64,000 bases of DNA from Perilla frutescens (taxonomy: Eukaryota > Streptophyta > Magnoliopsida > Lamiales > Lamiaceae), in assembly GCA_026008535.1 (NCBI GenBank), contig BRKX01000015.1:23457501-23521500 (forward strand), in the 5' to 3' direction. How positions within the stretch are numbered: the first letter of the stretch is position 1; every line of letters starts with the position of its first letter. Positions 19,828 through 31,991 of the stretch are shown here, one piece after another. The notes beneath the pieces were generated by a model, which was not told the origin of the DNA, searched no databases, and saw nothing but the letters and a program-made list of their open reading frames with translations. A program made the translations under genes and the position numbers.

Positions 19828-21923
19828 CAGTAAAACCTCTATAAATTAATAACCTTGGGATCACGAAATTTTATTAATTTAGAGAGATATTAATATATCG
19901 ATAAATTAATATTTTATTAATTAAAAGAGAGACTTTTTAAATTCAGCAAATTTAGTACATATGTATTGAAAATAAATGAATTCATATATGTTTCATTGAT
20001 TATATTCATGCATCAACCAATTCCTTGTAATTAATTAAATATATTCGTGTATAATATGAATTCATTGTATACAATTAATTATTATATTCATGGACGCATG
20101 TATCAATTCATTGGAATTACTTAAATATACATGTTTACATTAATTTTTTGCACTTAAATAACTATTATAGCCAATTAAATATATTCATGCATGATGAATG
20201 AAACATATACTATATAAATCTCAATATGGAAATAAAATAATTCATAACAACCAACCATGTCTTCTCATTTAAAAAGCATCGCAAAATCATCCATGAATGA
20301 TCAAATGCGTAAAGCATTATGTGAGTATAAGAGAGACCATCCCACATGCACTCAAAAAGATTTACAAGAATAGGTTGATGAAAAATATCGTTTAAAAATT
20401 AGTCAAGGTACAATATCAAACACTCTCAAGAGATCATCGGAGTATCTTTCAGCCAACTTTGAGAAAGATGGGGATATTAAGCGACACAAATCGGCGAAAT
20501 ATCCAAATATGGAGAAGGTTCTTTATGAATGGTTTCTTCAGTACCAAGATCGAGTCAACATGACCGAAGAGCTTATTGTGGAGAAATCAAAGGATATAAT
20601 GAAGCTTTTGTATCCTCAACACCCTTCTGAATATCAATTTTCTCAAGGTTGGCTTGAAAAATTCAAGGTAAGACATGGTATTAAATCATTCCGTCGTTTT
20701 GGAGAAAGTGGTTCGGTTGATATGTAAGACATGGAAATGAAACTGAAGTCTATAAGGGAGAAAATAAATCAATTTCCCATGAAAGATGTTTTTAATTTGG
20801 ATGAAACATGTCTGTTTTTCAGGTTACAAGATGATCACTCTCTTGCAACCAAGCAACTTGAGGGAAGAAAGCAAGACAAATAGAGACTTACAATTGTTAT
20901 TTGTTGCAACGAGGATGGTTCGGAAAAAATTCCTTTATGGATTATTGGAAAATATGCAAAGCCACGTTGCTTTGGTTTGATCACAAAATGAATGGCAAAA
21001 GAATCTTGTTGATGGTTGACAATTGTTCAGCCCATCCAAAAAATATTGAAGGGTTACAGAATGTTGAGTTGTTTTTTTTTTTGCCACCTAACATGACATC
21101 AAAGATTCAACAATGTGATGCAGGAATAATTAGAGCTTTCAAGATGCACTATCGTAGGAGATTCTACAAAAATCTACTGGAAGGTCATGAGTTGGGGCTA
21201 CATAATCTTGAAAAGATTAATGTTTTAGATGCCATCAATTTTGCAGTCTCCACTTGGACAACCAATGTTTCTCAAGTGTCAATAGCAAATTGCTTTCGGC
21301 ACTGCAAAATCCGTTCAAATGAAGAAATCTCAAGCGACTCAAGTGAGACAAACTTTAAAGAAAGCCTACATGAGCTTGAGAATATGATCAAGGATGTTGG
21401 TTATCGCAATCAAATGGACGTCAACAAATTGGTGGACTATCCGGGTGAAAATGGTGAATGTTCAATGGTTCAAAGTTTAGAGAAAATTGTTGTTGATATT
21501 ATTGAAGATCCTACTAATGATGAAGTTGAAGATGATTCAATACAGTTGGAATCAGTCACGAGAAAGGAGGCTTGAGCGCGACAACAACTCTTCACAATTT
21601 TTTGTTGCAGCTAGAGAACTCGACACTGGAACTCTTGGCTGCAATTAAAAAAGTTAGGGATGAAATCCAATTAGATTTAAATTTTAAGAAAAAACAAGTA
21701 ACAATAGATTCATATTTTAGCAAATTACCATAATATTTATAATTGTAATATTTATGAATTAATAATTTAGAGTTTTAATGGGACCTAATATTTATAAAGG
21801 GATTTTTCGAAAAATTATTATCATATTACCTTATCAAATTTGATGATTTTTTACAAAGGTTTATGTCGGGACCGGGAGATTTTATTATTTTAGAGAGTTT
21901 ATTAATTTATAGAGATTTTAGTG
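19828..21923 (+). mobile_element. pogo/Lemi-like Tc1-mariner element, decayed
   Basis: The left terminus CAGTAAAACCTCTATAAATT and the right terminus (inverse CACTAAAATCTCTATAAATT) match the ends of plant Emigrant/Lemi elements, which are pogo-like. TA follows the right end (21924-21925); the left flank reads TT, so one duplication base has probably changed. The 2.1-kb interior encodes a broken pogo-type transposase. Confidence 0.85.
20257..21733 (+). pseudogene. pogo-like (CENP-B/Tigger-type) transposase, broken
   Basis: The reading frame opens at ATG 20257 and has a C-terminal tail ending near 21733. An N-terminal helix-turn-helix region is followed by a CENP-B-type second HTH (GWLEKFKVRHGIKSFRRFGE), then a DDE_1 catalytic domain with NLDETCLFF (first Asp), LLMVDNCSAHP (second Asp) and QQCDAGIIRAFK (third Asp), giving the DDD triad usual for pogo. 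Damage: TAG 20371, TAA 20725, TAG about 20881, a deletion with frame change near 20970 that removes the region between the first and second Asp, and a further shift near 21575. It would have acted on the TIRs at 19828 and 21923. Confidence 0.85.
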
Positions 21924-22612
21924 TAGGTTGATGCTCACTCTTTTCTTGTATATATCGAACCTCGCAAGACCTTAGCATAATTATATCGTTTCGATGATAC
22001 CAAAAAAACCTCCCATATGTAAAAATGAGAGATATGTAGTTCAACCCTAACGCCCACTCCTCTCCCAAACCGAAAAGAAAAGAAAAAGCATTGGCTCAAC
22101 TTTAGCTTTAATTTCGTATATTGCTGTCTCACATGAATTGCTATAATAATTATTTGATCCGGTCGAACCACCACGTGGAATGTGGACCGGCTAGTTTGTT
22201 GGATCCGGTCCGGTAGAGTTGTTGCTTTGCGAGATTGTACGTTCCCAACAAACGGAAGCGTGGGGCTGCAATCTAGTACACTGCACGAACCGTAAAAGTC
22301 CTGCTCTCGCTGCAACCATTTATGCTTTTCACGTGACTCTAACGTTTCTTTCTCCCTACATTATTTATGGCATTCACCGACTCCCAAAATTGCTAGCTAT
22401 AATTATTCAAATTCAAAACCTCACCACACCATACCAGATGAGATCATATATCTCGTAATTAAAATCGCGTTTCATCTTCTCTTTCAATGATCAGATTATT
22501 TGTTATCACATATAGTTCAGTAAATTTCTAAGCATACGAGACAACCATCTAATAATTAGAATATAAGATGAAGAAGTATATCAGATTGGTCCACGTCCAA
22601 TAAGGCCCAACA
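21924..22612. other. Intergenic sequence
   Basis: Less AT-rich than its surroundings (GGATCCGGTCCGG near 22201), but no gene, RNA or TE domain was recognised. Confidence 0.35.
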
Positions 22613-23215
22613 GTAAAAAAAAAAAAAAAAAAAAGACCCATTTCAGCGTGTAGGGTCCACGCGTCAAAAATATATTTTTTTCAATTTTTTATTATTTATT
22701 TTGATTTTTTTTATTTTGCGATTTTTCGGTTTTTTTATTTTTGTTTTTTACTTCCAAATTTGTAAACTTTAAAATATAATGAGTGAACCTTAAAATTGAA
22801 ATGAATTACTTTAATTCTTTTGAAATAAATATAAATATATACCCTAAAATTGATTTAATGAATCCTAAAATTAAAGTGAATGGAGTTTTTTTTTTTATTT
22901 GGTGACTCACTTAATGTTCTCATCCGACGCTAACGTGTGGGCTTGTGTATTGCGCTCGACAGTTAATTTAATTTTTTTGAAATAAATATAACCCTTAATT
23001 GAGATTAATAAACCTAAAAAAACTTGAACCCTAAAAAACACGATAAAAACTCCTAAAAAATCTAAAAAAAAAACCCTAAAAAACCCATGAATCCTTTAAA
23101 ACTATGAACCCTCAAAAAACTATTAACTCTAAAAATCATGAACCTTAAAAAATCCTAAAAAGACCACGAACCCTAAAAATCATGAACCCTAAAAAAACCT
23201 AAACTGTTAAACTCT
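22613..23215. repeat. Diverged relative of the palindrome element, plus ATGAACCCTAAAAA repeats
   Basis: Starts with an A-tract of about 20. It contains a single degraded palindrome unit at about 22890-22970 (CCGACGCTAACGTGTGGGC, then TTGCGCTCGACAGTTAATTT) and the ATAAATATATACCCTAAAAT linker shared with copies A and B. 23000-23210 is a degenerate tandem array of ATGAACCCTAAAAA-like units. I see no terminal repeats, so this is probably a truncated copy. Confidence 0.5.
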
Positions 23216-23795
23216 AAACATTAATTGGAATGAAAAAAGTCACAATTTGAACTACATAAAACCATATAAAATAAGTAGTAGACCTATTACTTTTTAATGA
23301 TATAAATGATACTTTTTAGTGTTAGAACTGATACTGATTTTTATCAGTGTTTTTTTTTGGGTCAACGCCGGTTGATCTATGTGATGAATGTATGAACCTT
23401 ATTGACTTTGGAGTAATGTATAGGAGAATTGCTGTAAGATGAAATATCATTTTAAAATAGGAGATCTCATTGATATCATAATAACTTGAGATGATTTAGT
23501 TTTGATGGATTACCAAAATTGTACCTTGAATATCATGAATACTAGGTTCGCACTCACATTGTAGCAGTGATTCCAAACAACGACCAAAAAATAAATATAC
23601 AAGTAAACATATATGTCACATAAATATAGAATTAGATGATAAGCTAAATTTAAATTGAGTTTTATTTTTTGAGTTAGAAGAAAGTTACGTATCTATATCA
23701 TAGTTTGGATATTTTCATGGACGTAAAATCATAAATATTGCATGGGTAACTTATTGATATCTTTGATAGTGGTGTACTGTCTTCATGGTTAACAA
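23216..23795. other. Intergenic AT-rich sequence
   Basis: No gene, RNA or repeat recognised. Confidence 0.35.
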
Positions 23796-23804
23796 CAAAA
23801 TTAA

Positions 23805-24300
23805 GGTTTAATTATTAAATAAATTATTACGTTTTCATTCTTTTATAAATTAGACATCATATTTAAATCTAGTCAATTACAATACCGTGTTTTAATTTGC
23901 ATGAAATTAAATATTCTCAATTTTTCGGCGAGTTTAGTATGACATGTTTGACCTATAAACAACATTAACACTCACATCATCGCACACTTGTAACAAACAA
24001 AGTTATTTTTGTTATTTTCTCTTCTTTTTTATTGAGAAAATCATTTTTTATATAATTTTTATGTCTAAAATAGAAATATATTGAGAAAACTAATAAAATT
24101 AGCATCATTTGTTACACATGTGATGACATGACTGCCAACTTGGTTTATAAACCAGACACTTCATATTTAATTTGAGCGAAAATTTTAGGGATATTTAATC
24201 ATATACAAACTAAAACATAATATTACAATTGACTATGTTTAAATGTGGCGTCTAATTTACAAAATGGTGAAAATGTAATGATTTATTTGGCAATTAACCC
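23805..24300. mobile_element. MULE-type MITE with 9-bp target duplication
   Basis: A 496-bp foldback element. Its arms start GGTTTAATTATTAAATAAAT and (inverse of the right end) GGGTTAATTGCCAAATAAAT, and pair for about 200 bp. It is flanked by the perfect 9-bp direct repeat CAAAATTAA (23796-23804, 24301-24309). Long TIRs with a 9-bp duplication are characteristic of Mutator-type elements. Non-coding. Confidence 0.85.
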
Positions 24301-24561
24301 CAAAATTAATGGTCAAAATACAAAAATAAAATAAAGATGAGCTACCAAAATAGAAGTAAAAATAAATAACCACAAAATAAAATGCCAGCTATATATCAAA
24401 TAAAAATAACTAATCGCATATATAATTATCCCTTAATTAACTTTACTATTAGTGGTTGAAAATTCATTAAACTTATAAGATAAGATCTATCCGATTCTAA
24501 ACGGTGGGATATTTACGTACGTGGCCGGTTGATCGCGTATAAATTCCTATGTTTATTTAAA

Positions 24562-25358
24562 GAATAATGCTAGTCATAATCTAATTTTTTGATGATTAAT
24601 AAAACTGTACTATTAATAAATTAATTATGTTAGTTATTAAATGTTATGTTTTTACTATATTATCCTTCTGTCATGAAATTAGTGATTTGTAATTAATTAT
24701 TAAAATCACTCCAGAAGCGGATCGGAAGAAAGGGGCACAACTTCATCTTCTTAATTTCTTTTCTTCACTTCTTTATTTTTTTTCCATCTTCGATTTCTTA
24801 TAAATTAAAGTGCATATAGAGTTGCTCTAATTATTATGGAGGGCATCAATGTAAATTTATTGAATAATTAGTGTTTTATTAATTAAATTAATTAATTATT
24901 AAAAATAATAAAAGATTCTGGCTAGCCAGAATCTGGCTAAAAATCACTACTTTGGAATAATGCTAGCCAGCCAGATTCTGGCTAGCCAGAATCTAATTTT
25001 CTGATGATTAATAAAATTGTATTATTAATAAATTAATTATGTTAATTATTAAATGTTATGTTTTTACTATATTATTCTTCTGTCATAAAATTAGTGATTT
25101 GTAATTAATTATTAAAATCACTCCAGAAGCGGATCGGAAAAAAGGAGTGCAGCTTTATCTTCTTTCTTTTCTTCACTTCTTTATTTTTTTTCCATCTTCG
25201 ATTTCTTCTGAATTAAAGCGCATATAGAGTTGCCATAATTATTATGGAGGGCATCAATGTAAATTTATTGAATAATTAGTATTTTATTAATTAAATTAAT
25301 TAATTATTAAAAATAATAAAAAATTCTGGCTAGCCAGAATCTGACTGAAAATCACTAC
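24562..25358. repeat. Tandem duplication of a ~395-bp element with 20-bp palindrome
   Basis: Copy 1 (24562-24951) and copy 2 (24955-25358) are about 90% alike by eye. Three of the four unit ends carry all or part of the perfect palindrome GATTCTGGCTAGCCAGAATC (24914-24933, 24977-24996, and 25323-25342 with its first base changed). The left end of copy 1 has lost it. The two units look like one MITE inserted beside another, or a tandem duplication. Non-coding. Confidence 0.75.
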
Positions 25359-25431
25359 TCAATTATTTCTCAAAAAAAAAATTAAACAAAATTAAATTAT
25401 GACTATCCTTTTTATTTATGTCAGATACGGT

Positions 25432-25823
25432 ATTTTGACAGGGATGAGATCCTATATTCCAGATTTGGTACTCCAACCCGTATTCCACGATCGATTTAAC
25501 AAGTTTAATAATAGATATTGTAAAAATAAAAATTAATTATAACATAATCGACCTAGTCACTTCTATCAACAAAAGATTGAAATTCTAAATAAATCATATT
25601 TTTAAAATAATCAACCATAATAATCATTTCTTTGAAAATTAAATATTAAAAAATGATTATAAACCTTAGTTGGGTGGGGGAAACCCTAAAAACAATTATA
25701 AAATTAAACTAAAACATAATAAATTAAAATTGATGAAAAAATGGAAAAAAAAACTTCATAAATTTGATCCTTGAATAAGGATTGAAACACCAAATCTGAA
25801 ATAGAGGATCATTTTGACAAATC
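25432..25823. mobile_element. Probable TIR MITE (degenerate ends)
   Basis: GACAGGGATGAGATCCTATA, then TTCCAGATTTGGTACTCCAA, is matched in inverse orientation at the right end (TTGGTGTTTCAATCC ... GGATCATTTTGACAAAT). About 390 bp, no ORF. The target duplication is not clear. Confidence 0.5.
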
Positions 25824-26443
25824 TTCTTTTTTCTCGATTTCTTGTTTTAATATGGAAAAAAGAAATAGAAAAAACTGATTTATCTGGTAGAAAGGAGGCA
25901 ATAAAAATGAATCTAAGATTCCATGTGCAATTCTCTATAACATTTTCTATGTTAAATCTATCATCTTCTTTTTTTCAATTTTTTATTTTTAATTTATTAT
26001 AATTTAATTTAATTTAAAATATTTATTTAGAATTAATAATTCCTCTCTATTAGAGTGTATATACATTAAAAGAATATATAATTATAGCACAAGAAATCTA
26101 ACACTCGTCGCAGGGAATCCGATCCCATAAAAATGCTTCTCTTAATTTTCAAATTGCATTAATGTGGACATTACCTATGACGCTATGACAATTGACAAGG
26201 ATAGCCAAAATGTCTTATAACTATTTTCAGAAATAAATGTAAATTTCATGGAATTTGGCCGAACTCGATCTCATCGTATGCTATATTTTACAATTTCAAC
26301 AAAATCATAAATACTACTACTATATATTGAATTTGAACTAATCAAATGATGTTTTTATTTTCTGATATCCTATCTATTTAATTTAATATTTTATAAATTT
26401 CATTTCGGGAGATATCTAGCTCTTAATTGATAGAATTAAAATG

Positions 26444-26474
<31 letters not shown>

Positions 26475-27580
26475 GAAACTTCCAAAAACTAAAATTATCA
26501 AAATATACGTGTAATCAGCTCCTAGCAAATAATTAAAGGCTGACGTGTGAATGTACTAACTCTAATTGAGCTGTTTATTTAAATATTTCGGTGGACCAAA
26601 TTAAAATTATAAAATGCAAAGGATAAAGTATACTTCTTAAAAAAATAAAATAGATCGTTTCAAAAATTAGATACTGATGTTTTAAATATATATACTGGGA
26701 CCAAGATCCATAATATCTTGCCATTTGCACTATAAATAGAAACTTTAACCGGGAGAAGTTCAATTGATAATGAAATAAAACATGCATTATTGCAGTAAAA
26801 TATATTGGCAGGTAATAGATAGAAAATAACATTTGAACCGATCAACTTTGTTGCCTTTTCAATTTTACAACTGGAAATATTCATTAGAATATGTGACAAA
26901 CATATAAAACTAATTTAGTAATTAAGTTGAAATCTATGGGCGATTTAATAATTATTAATTACTATTTTAATCAATTGTGGCAGGCTCGTAGTTACCGAGA
27001 CTTAATAATTTGACAAATTGTTGGTTCCCATCTTAATTAGGTGCTAAGCAGTGAGCTGTCCTAAATTTGTTAGATTCTTGAGATAGATTTAGCTTTTGTT
27101 AGTGCCCGAAATATAATTCAGACGTGTAATTATGTTTACATTTGAATAATGTGAATCTCCCCTTAATATGCGGCGACTGTGAGAGGTGCTTTCATTTATT
27201 TACTTTTCGTATAAGTTGTAGAATAAAATATTCACCTAGGACGGTCCTGAATTTATGATCATTTGTGTTAACAGTTTATTTTATTTTTTAATAATGGATT
27301 ATAATTATTTCAAATAAAGAGAAATAAAAATGTATACAAATAGAAGGATACAGCTTTTCAAATATCTCTTGCACGCGATAGGGATGGAATCATGAATCAG
27401 GTACCATCCTAAAGAAAATGGCTCCAAATCTACCGTGTACCAAACAAGCCAAAGTTACATATATCTACCACTTGTACTAAACATGAATTGCAATAACTCT
27501 CTCTCTCTCTCTCTCTGGACGGATCATTTATAAGCCATGATCTACTATGTTAAAATTAAATGTGAACAATATTGTTAATC
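25824..27580. other. Intergenic AT-rich sequence with an AT microsatellite
   Basis: No gene recognised. (AT)n at 26444-26471 and (CT)n at about 27498-27516. Confidence 0.4.
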
Positions 27581-27583
27581 TAA

Positions 27584-28291
27584 GGGGATGTATTGAATTG
27601 GGATTTTGATGGATTTTGTTGGACTTTAAAATGTCCATGGATTTCTATGGATTTTATAAATCCATAGACTCCACATGGAGTCTCCCAAAACTCCATATGG
27701 AGTCTCCCAACTCCACACAGAGTCTGGCGGATTTCGTATGGATTTCGGACCGATTTTGAACGATTTCAATGGATTTCAAATCCATCTCGCCAGCGCTCGT
27801 TGGAACACAACGATCGGTGTACCCGGTAAGAAAAATTGATCCCAGCGGCCGCTGGAATCGAGCGGCCTTGATCCCAGCGGCTGCTGGAGTGCCATTATCG
27901 GCAAGGCCAGCGGCCGCTGGGGTTGGGTAACGGCTGGGGTGCCCGATTTCAACTCCTCACCGGCCACTGGGACACCGCGCTCGCCGGATTTTCCAAATCC
28001 ATCGAAATCTCGTGTCTGGAGGTCGGATTTCATCCTTCGCAATTTTCACGTGAAATCCAGCCGAAATCCAACGAAGTCAGTGACTTTTTAAAGTCCGTGG
28101 ATTGTTGAATACCTCAGAATTTTAAAGGACTTTTAAAAGTCTGGATTGAATACACCAGGATTTCATTGGACTTATAAAAGTTTGGATTGAATACACCAGA
28201 ATTTCATTGGACTTTTAAAAGTCTGGATTGAATACACCCGGATTTTAAAAGTCCAATGAAATCCATCAAAATCCACAACCAATACACCCCC
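27584..28291. mobile_element. PIF/Harbinger-like MITE with TAA target
   Basis: A 708-bp element with ends GGGGATGTATTGAATTGGGA and (inverse) GGGGGTGTATTGGTTGTGGA, flanked by TAA (27581-27583, 28292-28294). A 3-bp TAA/TTA target is typical of PIF/Harbinger. The middle (27785-27980) is strikingly GC-rich, with two copies of the palindrome CCAGCGGCCGCTGG (27842, 27907). The right arm has three tandem copies of a ~47-bp unit (GGATTGAATACACCAG, then ATTTCATTGGACTT). Confidence 0.8.
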
Positions 28292-28454
28292 TAATTCTAA
28301 ATACGGATACTTTGTGATATTATTTTTTGTGACCTAGTGTGTTTACTATTTTTCTGTGATCTATTAATGTTATTTTTATTTGACCGACCTAGTCTGTCTG
28401 CTATTATTTTTATTCCTAATGCTTAAATTCATCATCGGTAATGCTATTTTTTAA

Positions 28455-28955
28455 GCTCAAAAATTTTGAATTACATTGTCGAACAATCCAAAAAAACAAA
28501 ATACTCAAGTTGGATGCATCTGACAAAGAAGTTGCATAATGAGCCAAATTATAAGCATCCACATTGGCCTCACGATACATATATCAGAAACTTTTAGAAC
28601 CAAATATTCACTAAACATCATCTTGAGATTCCGTAGCTCGTCCTCGACAATGAATTCATCCGCATTCAATATTGTCAATGCTTGAACCGTTATATTGAAT
28701 CAGAAAACAACATCACATACACATTATCCTCCTTCAAATAAAAGATTGATACTGTTAAAAGTTGCTTAAAATTCAATTCCACCAAGAACAAAAGTAGGAT
28801 GCTTAATCAATTTTGCTAGCGCTGCTATAATAAGACCATTAAAGTTCCAGACAATCAAATCTATACCATGCAATCTCGAATTAGTATTGAAAAGAATATC
28901 AATATCAACGTAATAACATCCCTCTGGAGGGTTGGGGTGTAAATCAAGGCCTCAT
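28455..28955 (-). pseudogene. RNase H-like (RVT_3) fragment of a plant LINE
   Basis: Read on the minus strand in pieces. A start resembling the PPP-EG-CYKVN-D entry to plant RVT_3 domains (28945-28890) is followed by NFNGLIIAALAKLIKHP and later by YREANVDAYNLAHYAT (28577-28530), which matches the R-AN--AH-LA signature near the domain end. The acidic catalytic positions are largely lost, and there are stops and frame changes. Such domains occur at the C-terminus of plant non-LTR retrotransposons and as gene-like remnants. A T-run on + at 28958-28969 could be an A-tract on the sense strand. Not functional. Confidence 0.65.
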
Positions 28956-29471
28956 TTTTTTTTTTTTAATTTGTGTGTGTTACTGTTGAGATAGTGTGTA
29001 TTAATGTGGGATCAAACCAAAGAACGCACACCATTCGGACCACGACTACTTCAATATCCTGGGCAATAGCCTGCGGCTTCCTTCCCCACATAATTAATTA
29101 ATTATTATATCATTTATATATCACTGCATTTAAAAAGATCTTTAAAAAAAGGTAGAAAGGGCCCATGAGTCTAGTCTACTCCTTCGAGAAAGATAAACGT
29201 GATAATTCGAGCAAGAGTTGAAAGCTATTAATATGCTGCCCACTATGCCGTAGTACAGTTTCATAAGTGTTGGCATCCGTGAAATAGATCAGATTTTCAA
29301 TTTTTACTGTTCATACATAAATTCCATATGCATGCCTAGTTCTTTATACACTCCACACCCAATATTCAAACATGCATCCTATAGGTACATGTATGTATAA
29401 ATATAATTATGCTAGCTATATATAGTGTCTAGTAGTTGCATTTTGGTTGTGCAATCAAAATAACACGTTGG
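28956..29471. other. Intergenic sequence
   Basis: No gene, RNA or clear repeat recognised. The last nine bases precede the left target duplication of the next element. Confidence 0.35.
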
Positions 29472-29480
29472 TTTATTTAA

Positions 29481-30147
29481 GGGAAAAATGGTGATTTTGG
29501 TACTTATATTTGACTTCTTATCATTTTTAGTATTCTACATATTGTTCCAATTAAAATGAGATTCTAAAAATATTTGTTTTAACCATTTTGATCTCAATTA
29601 CCTGGAATAGCAGGTTTATGGGTTATTTGGGTTATTTTTATTATTTTTTAAAGTTGAAGGACTAAAATTAAAATTATTATATACTTTTGATTTTTTTTAA
29701 TCTAATTTAGTTTATTTAAAAAAATTATATATATTTCTTAAAATTAATTTAAATTTAAATATATATATATATATATATAATTTTAATTTCTCTAAGAATT
29801 ATATAGTTTTATGTTTAAATTTTAAAAAAATATAAAATTTCATTTTCTAAAAAATGTAATTTTAATTTTTAAAAAATTGTATAATTTTTTTAATATATAT
29901 TTTTAATAGCTAATTCTAATTTTGTTTTAAAAAAAATTATAAATTGTTTTAAAATTTTCAATTTTTGTCCCTCAAATTTAAAAAACTGTATAAATAACCC
30001 AAATAACCTATAAACATGTTATTCTATGTAATTTGGACCAAAATGATTAAAATATGTATTATTAGTGTCATTTTGGTCGAAACAATACATAGGATATCAA
30101 AATTGACACAAGATCAAACATAAGACACCAAAATATTCATTTTCCCA
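29481..30147. mobile_element. MULE-type MITE with 9-bp target duplication (second family)
   Basis: 667 bp with long inverted arms of about 160 bp: GGGAAAAATGGTGATTTTGG at the left and, inverted, GGGAAAATGAATATTTTGGT at the right. The arms continue through GTTATTTGGGTTATTT in both. Flanked by TTTATTTAA at 29472-29480 and 30148-30156. Non-coding; the middle is A/T-only. Confidence 0.85.
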
Positions 30148-30156
30148 TTTATTTAA

Positions 30157-30790
30157 TATAAAATGACGTTAAGTGGTTAGCGTGAACCACGTATTTATTT
30201 TAAGGACAATATTGAAGAAACTCAAAAATATAATCGTGCAGGCCCATGCTCAAAGTAAGAAATGTGAGTCATCCCCACTAGGGCTTACATTGGTATCAAA
30301 ATCACACTCCAAATGTAATCGTGTATATATATACATTATGAGATTTAAGTGTTGGAATATTTTATTTGCACTTATATATATATATATATGTTAATTATTA
30401 AATGTGCATAGCTATCTTAAAATAATACAATTAATGTCATCTATTAAGATTTTAATTATGGATTAAAGTGTATTAACAGTTTCATAGAATTTAATGTATA
30501 AATGCCTTAAATAGATTTTTAATTTATTGAGGGACGGAATTGAAAATCAAAGATAATTTATTATTATAAGTTAGGTTATAGTCCCGAACGAGGGTAGAAA
30601 AAAATAGATTATATATTCCCATCCTTCTATATAGTTCTTTGCGGTAAACCTTAACGTAACGATCTTTAAAAAATCCATACCACATCAAGAATTCAAGAAC
30701 AATGGATTCAAGTATGACTTCCGCGATAAATTATATATGTTCCCAGTTTATCATCATAAAATTGACATTATTATCTAATTAATTAACACG
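30157..30790. other. Intergenic AT-rich sequence
   Basis: No gene recognised. Short (AT)n runs lie at about 30324-30334 and 30375-30389. Confidence 0.4.
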
Positions 30791-30916
30791 TGTGCATATC
30801 CTTTTATTAATTTTTAAAAATTAAACATAACATATAAAATTCAAAAATAATTATAATATTACAGATTTTAAAAAAAAATATTTGTGCATCGCTGCATCGC
30901 ACAAGAGAAATACTAA
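30791..30916 (+). mobile_element. Helitron-like 3' end
   Basis: About 125 bp shared with 46326-46444. It ends with a GC-containing hairpin (TTTGTGCATCGCTGCATCGCACAA region) about 10 bp before CTAA at 30913-30916, followed by T. A 3' hairpin followed by CTRR and insertion between A and T are Helitron features. No Rep/helicase gene and no matching 5' end is seen. Confidence 0.5.
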
Positions 30917-31936
30917 TTGAAGTAACATTAACTATGTGTTCTTCCAGACATTCAAACGGTAAAGAGAAAAGTTTGGAGATCTATCTTCAATGCTTTCATC
31001 TCCTTCTAAAAAGAACAATAATTATATGTGCAAAAAAGTAATGACTATTTTATAAATAAAAAAGTAGCGTGTTCGACGTTAATTTTGTATTTAAAAATAT
31101 TATTTGAATTTTCATCCTACAAATCTTGATATATGATATATATAGTATGATAAGAGAATATTAAAACTTGATCAAGTTAATTATTAAATTTTGTTAAATG
31201 TCAATGTGCAATTTTCTTTTAATTGTACTCGAATTTTATAGAGGAAATTGATAATATCATGTTATTGGAATTGTGACTAAAATTTACATATATATATATG
31301 TGTGTATATATATAGTCATATGTGATAAACTGAACTTAGGGAAATTGTAGGTTGCAACATAGTTTTTGTGCCGGTTGAAATTCTTGCGAGAACTAGATTA
31401 CTTCATTCATGCCATATTGCCATGCATGTTCGGGTTTTGGAGCCATTTTCGTCAAATACACTAATTAAACTGTACTTTGAAAACTATATGAGAATTTACA
31501 AAACATTTAACTAATCATGCATCATATAGTTAAGTAGTTCCATTTCACCACCCTCTATTTGAAGAGTAACTGATTTTTCTTTTAATTAATTTTATTATCA
31601 TTTATAAAATTAAAAATCGTATTTATATTTAAAGCAAATACTAATTACATGAAATTCTCAATTGCCACACAATAGATAGATCAAAGATAGTAGGGAAAAT
31701 GTGCAAAAACAACGAATTTTATTGTTTATTTTGAGGGACAGATCTACCCTTAATCTTTTTTTTGGAGCAAATATCACCAAAATGTTTCATCAAAATGTTC
31801 AAATTCCTCACCCTCTCCCCAAAATAGTATTTTTTTTTTGTGCAAAATACCTTTTTATTCTTGATTTTTTTTTTGCATCACTGAAAATGTTTATTTTTTG
31901 TATTAATTGTTAAAAAATTAAATTACAGACCTGAAA

Positions 31937-31991
<55 letters not shown>

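Noticed and set aside
21935..22315. 126-aa ORF on the minus strand
   Set aside because: Low-complexity mixture with no domain, promoter or splice context. Probably a chance ORF in less AT-rich intergenic DNA.
27776..28042. 88-aa ORF in the GC-rich MITE centre
   Set aside because: Created by repeated GCGGCCGC-type palindromes inside a non-coding element; no domain.
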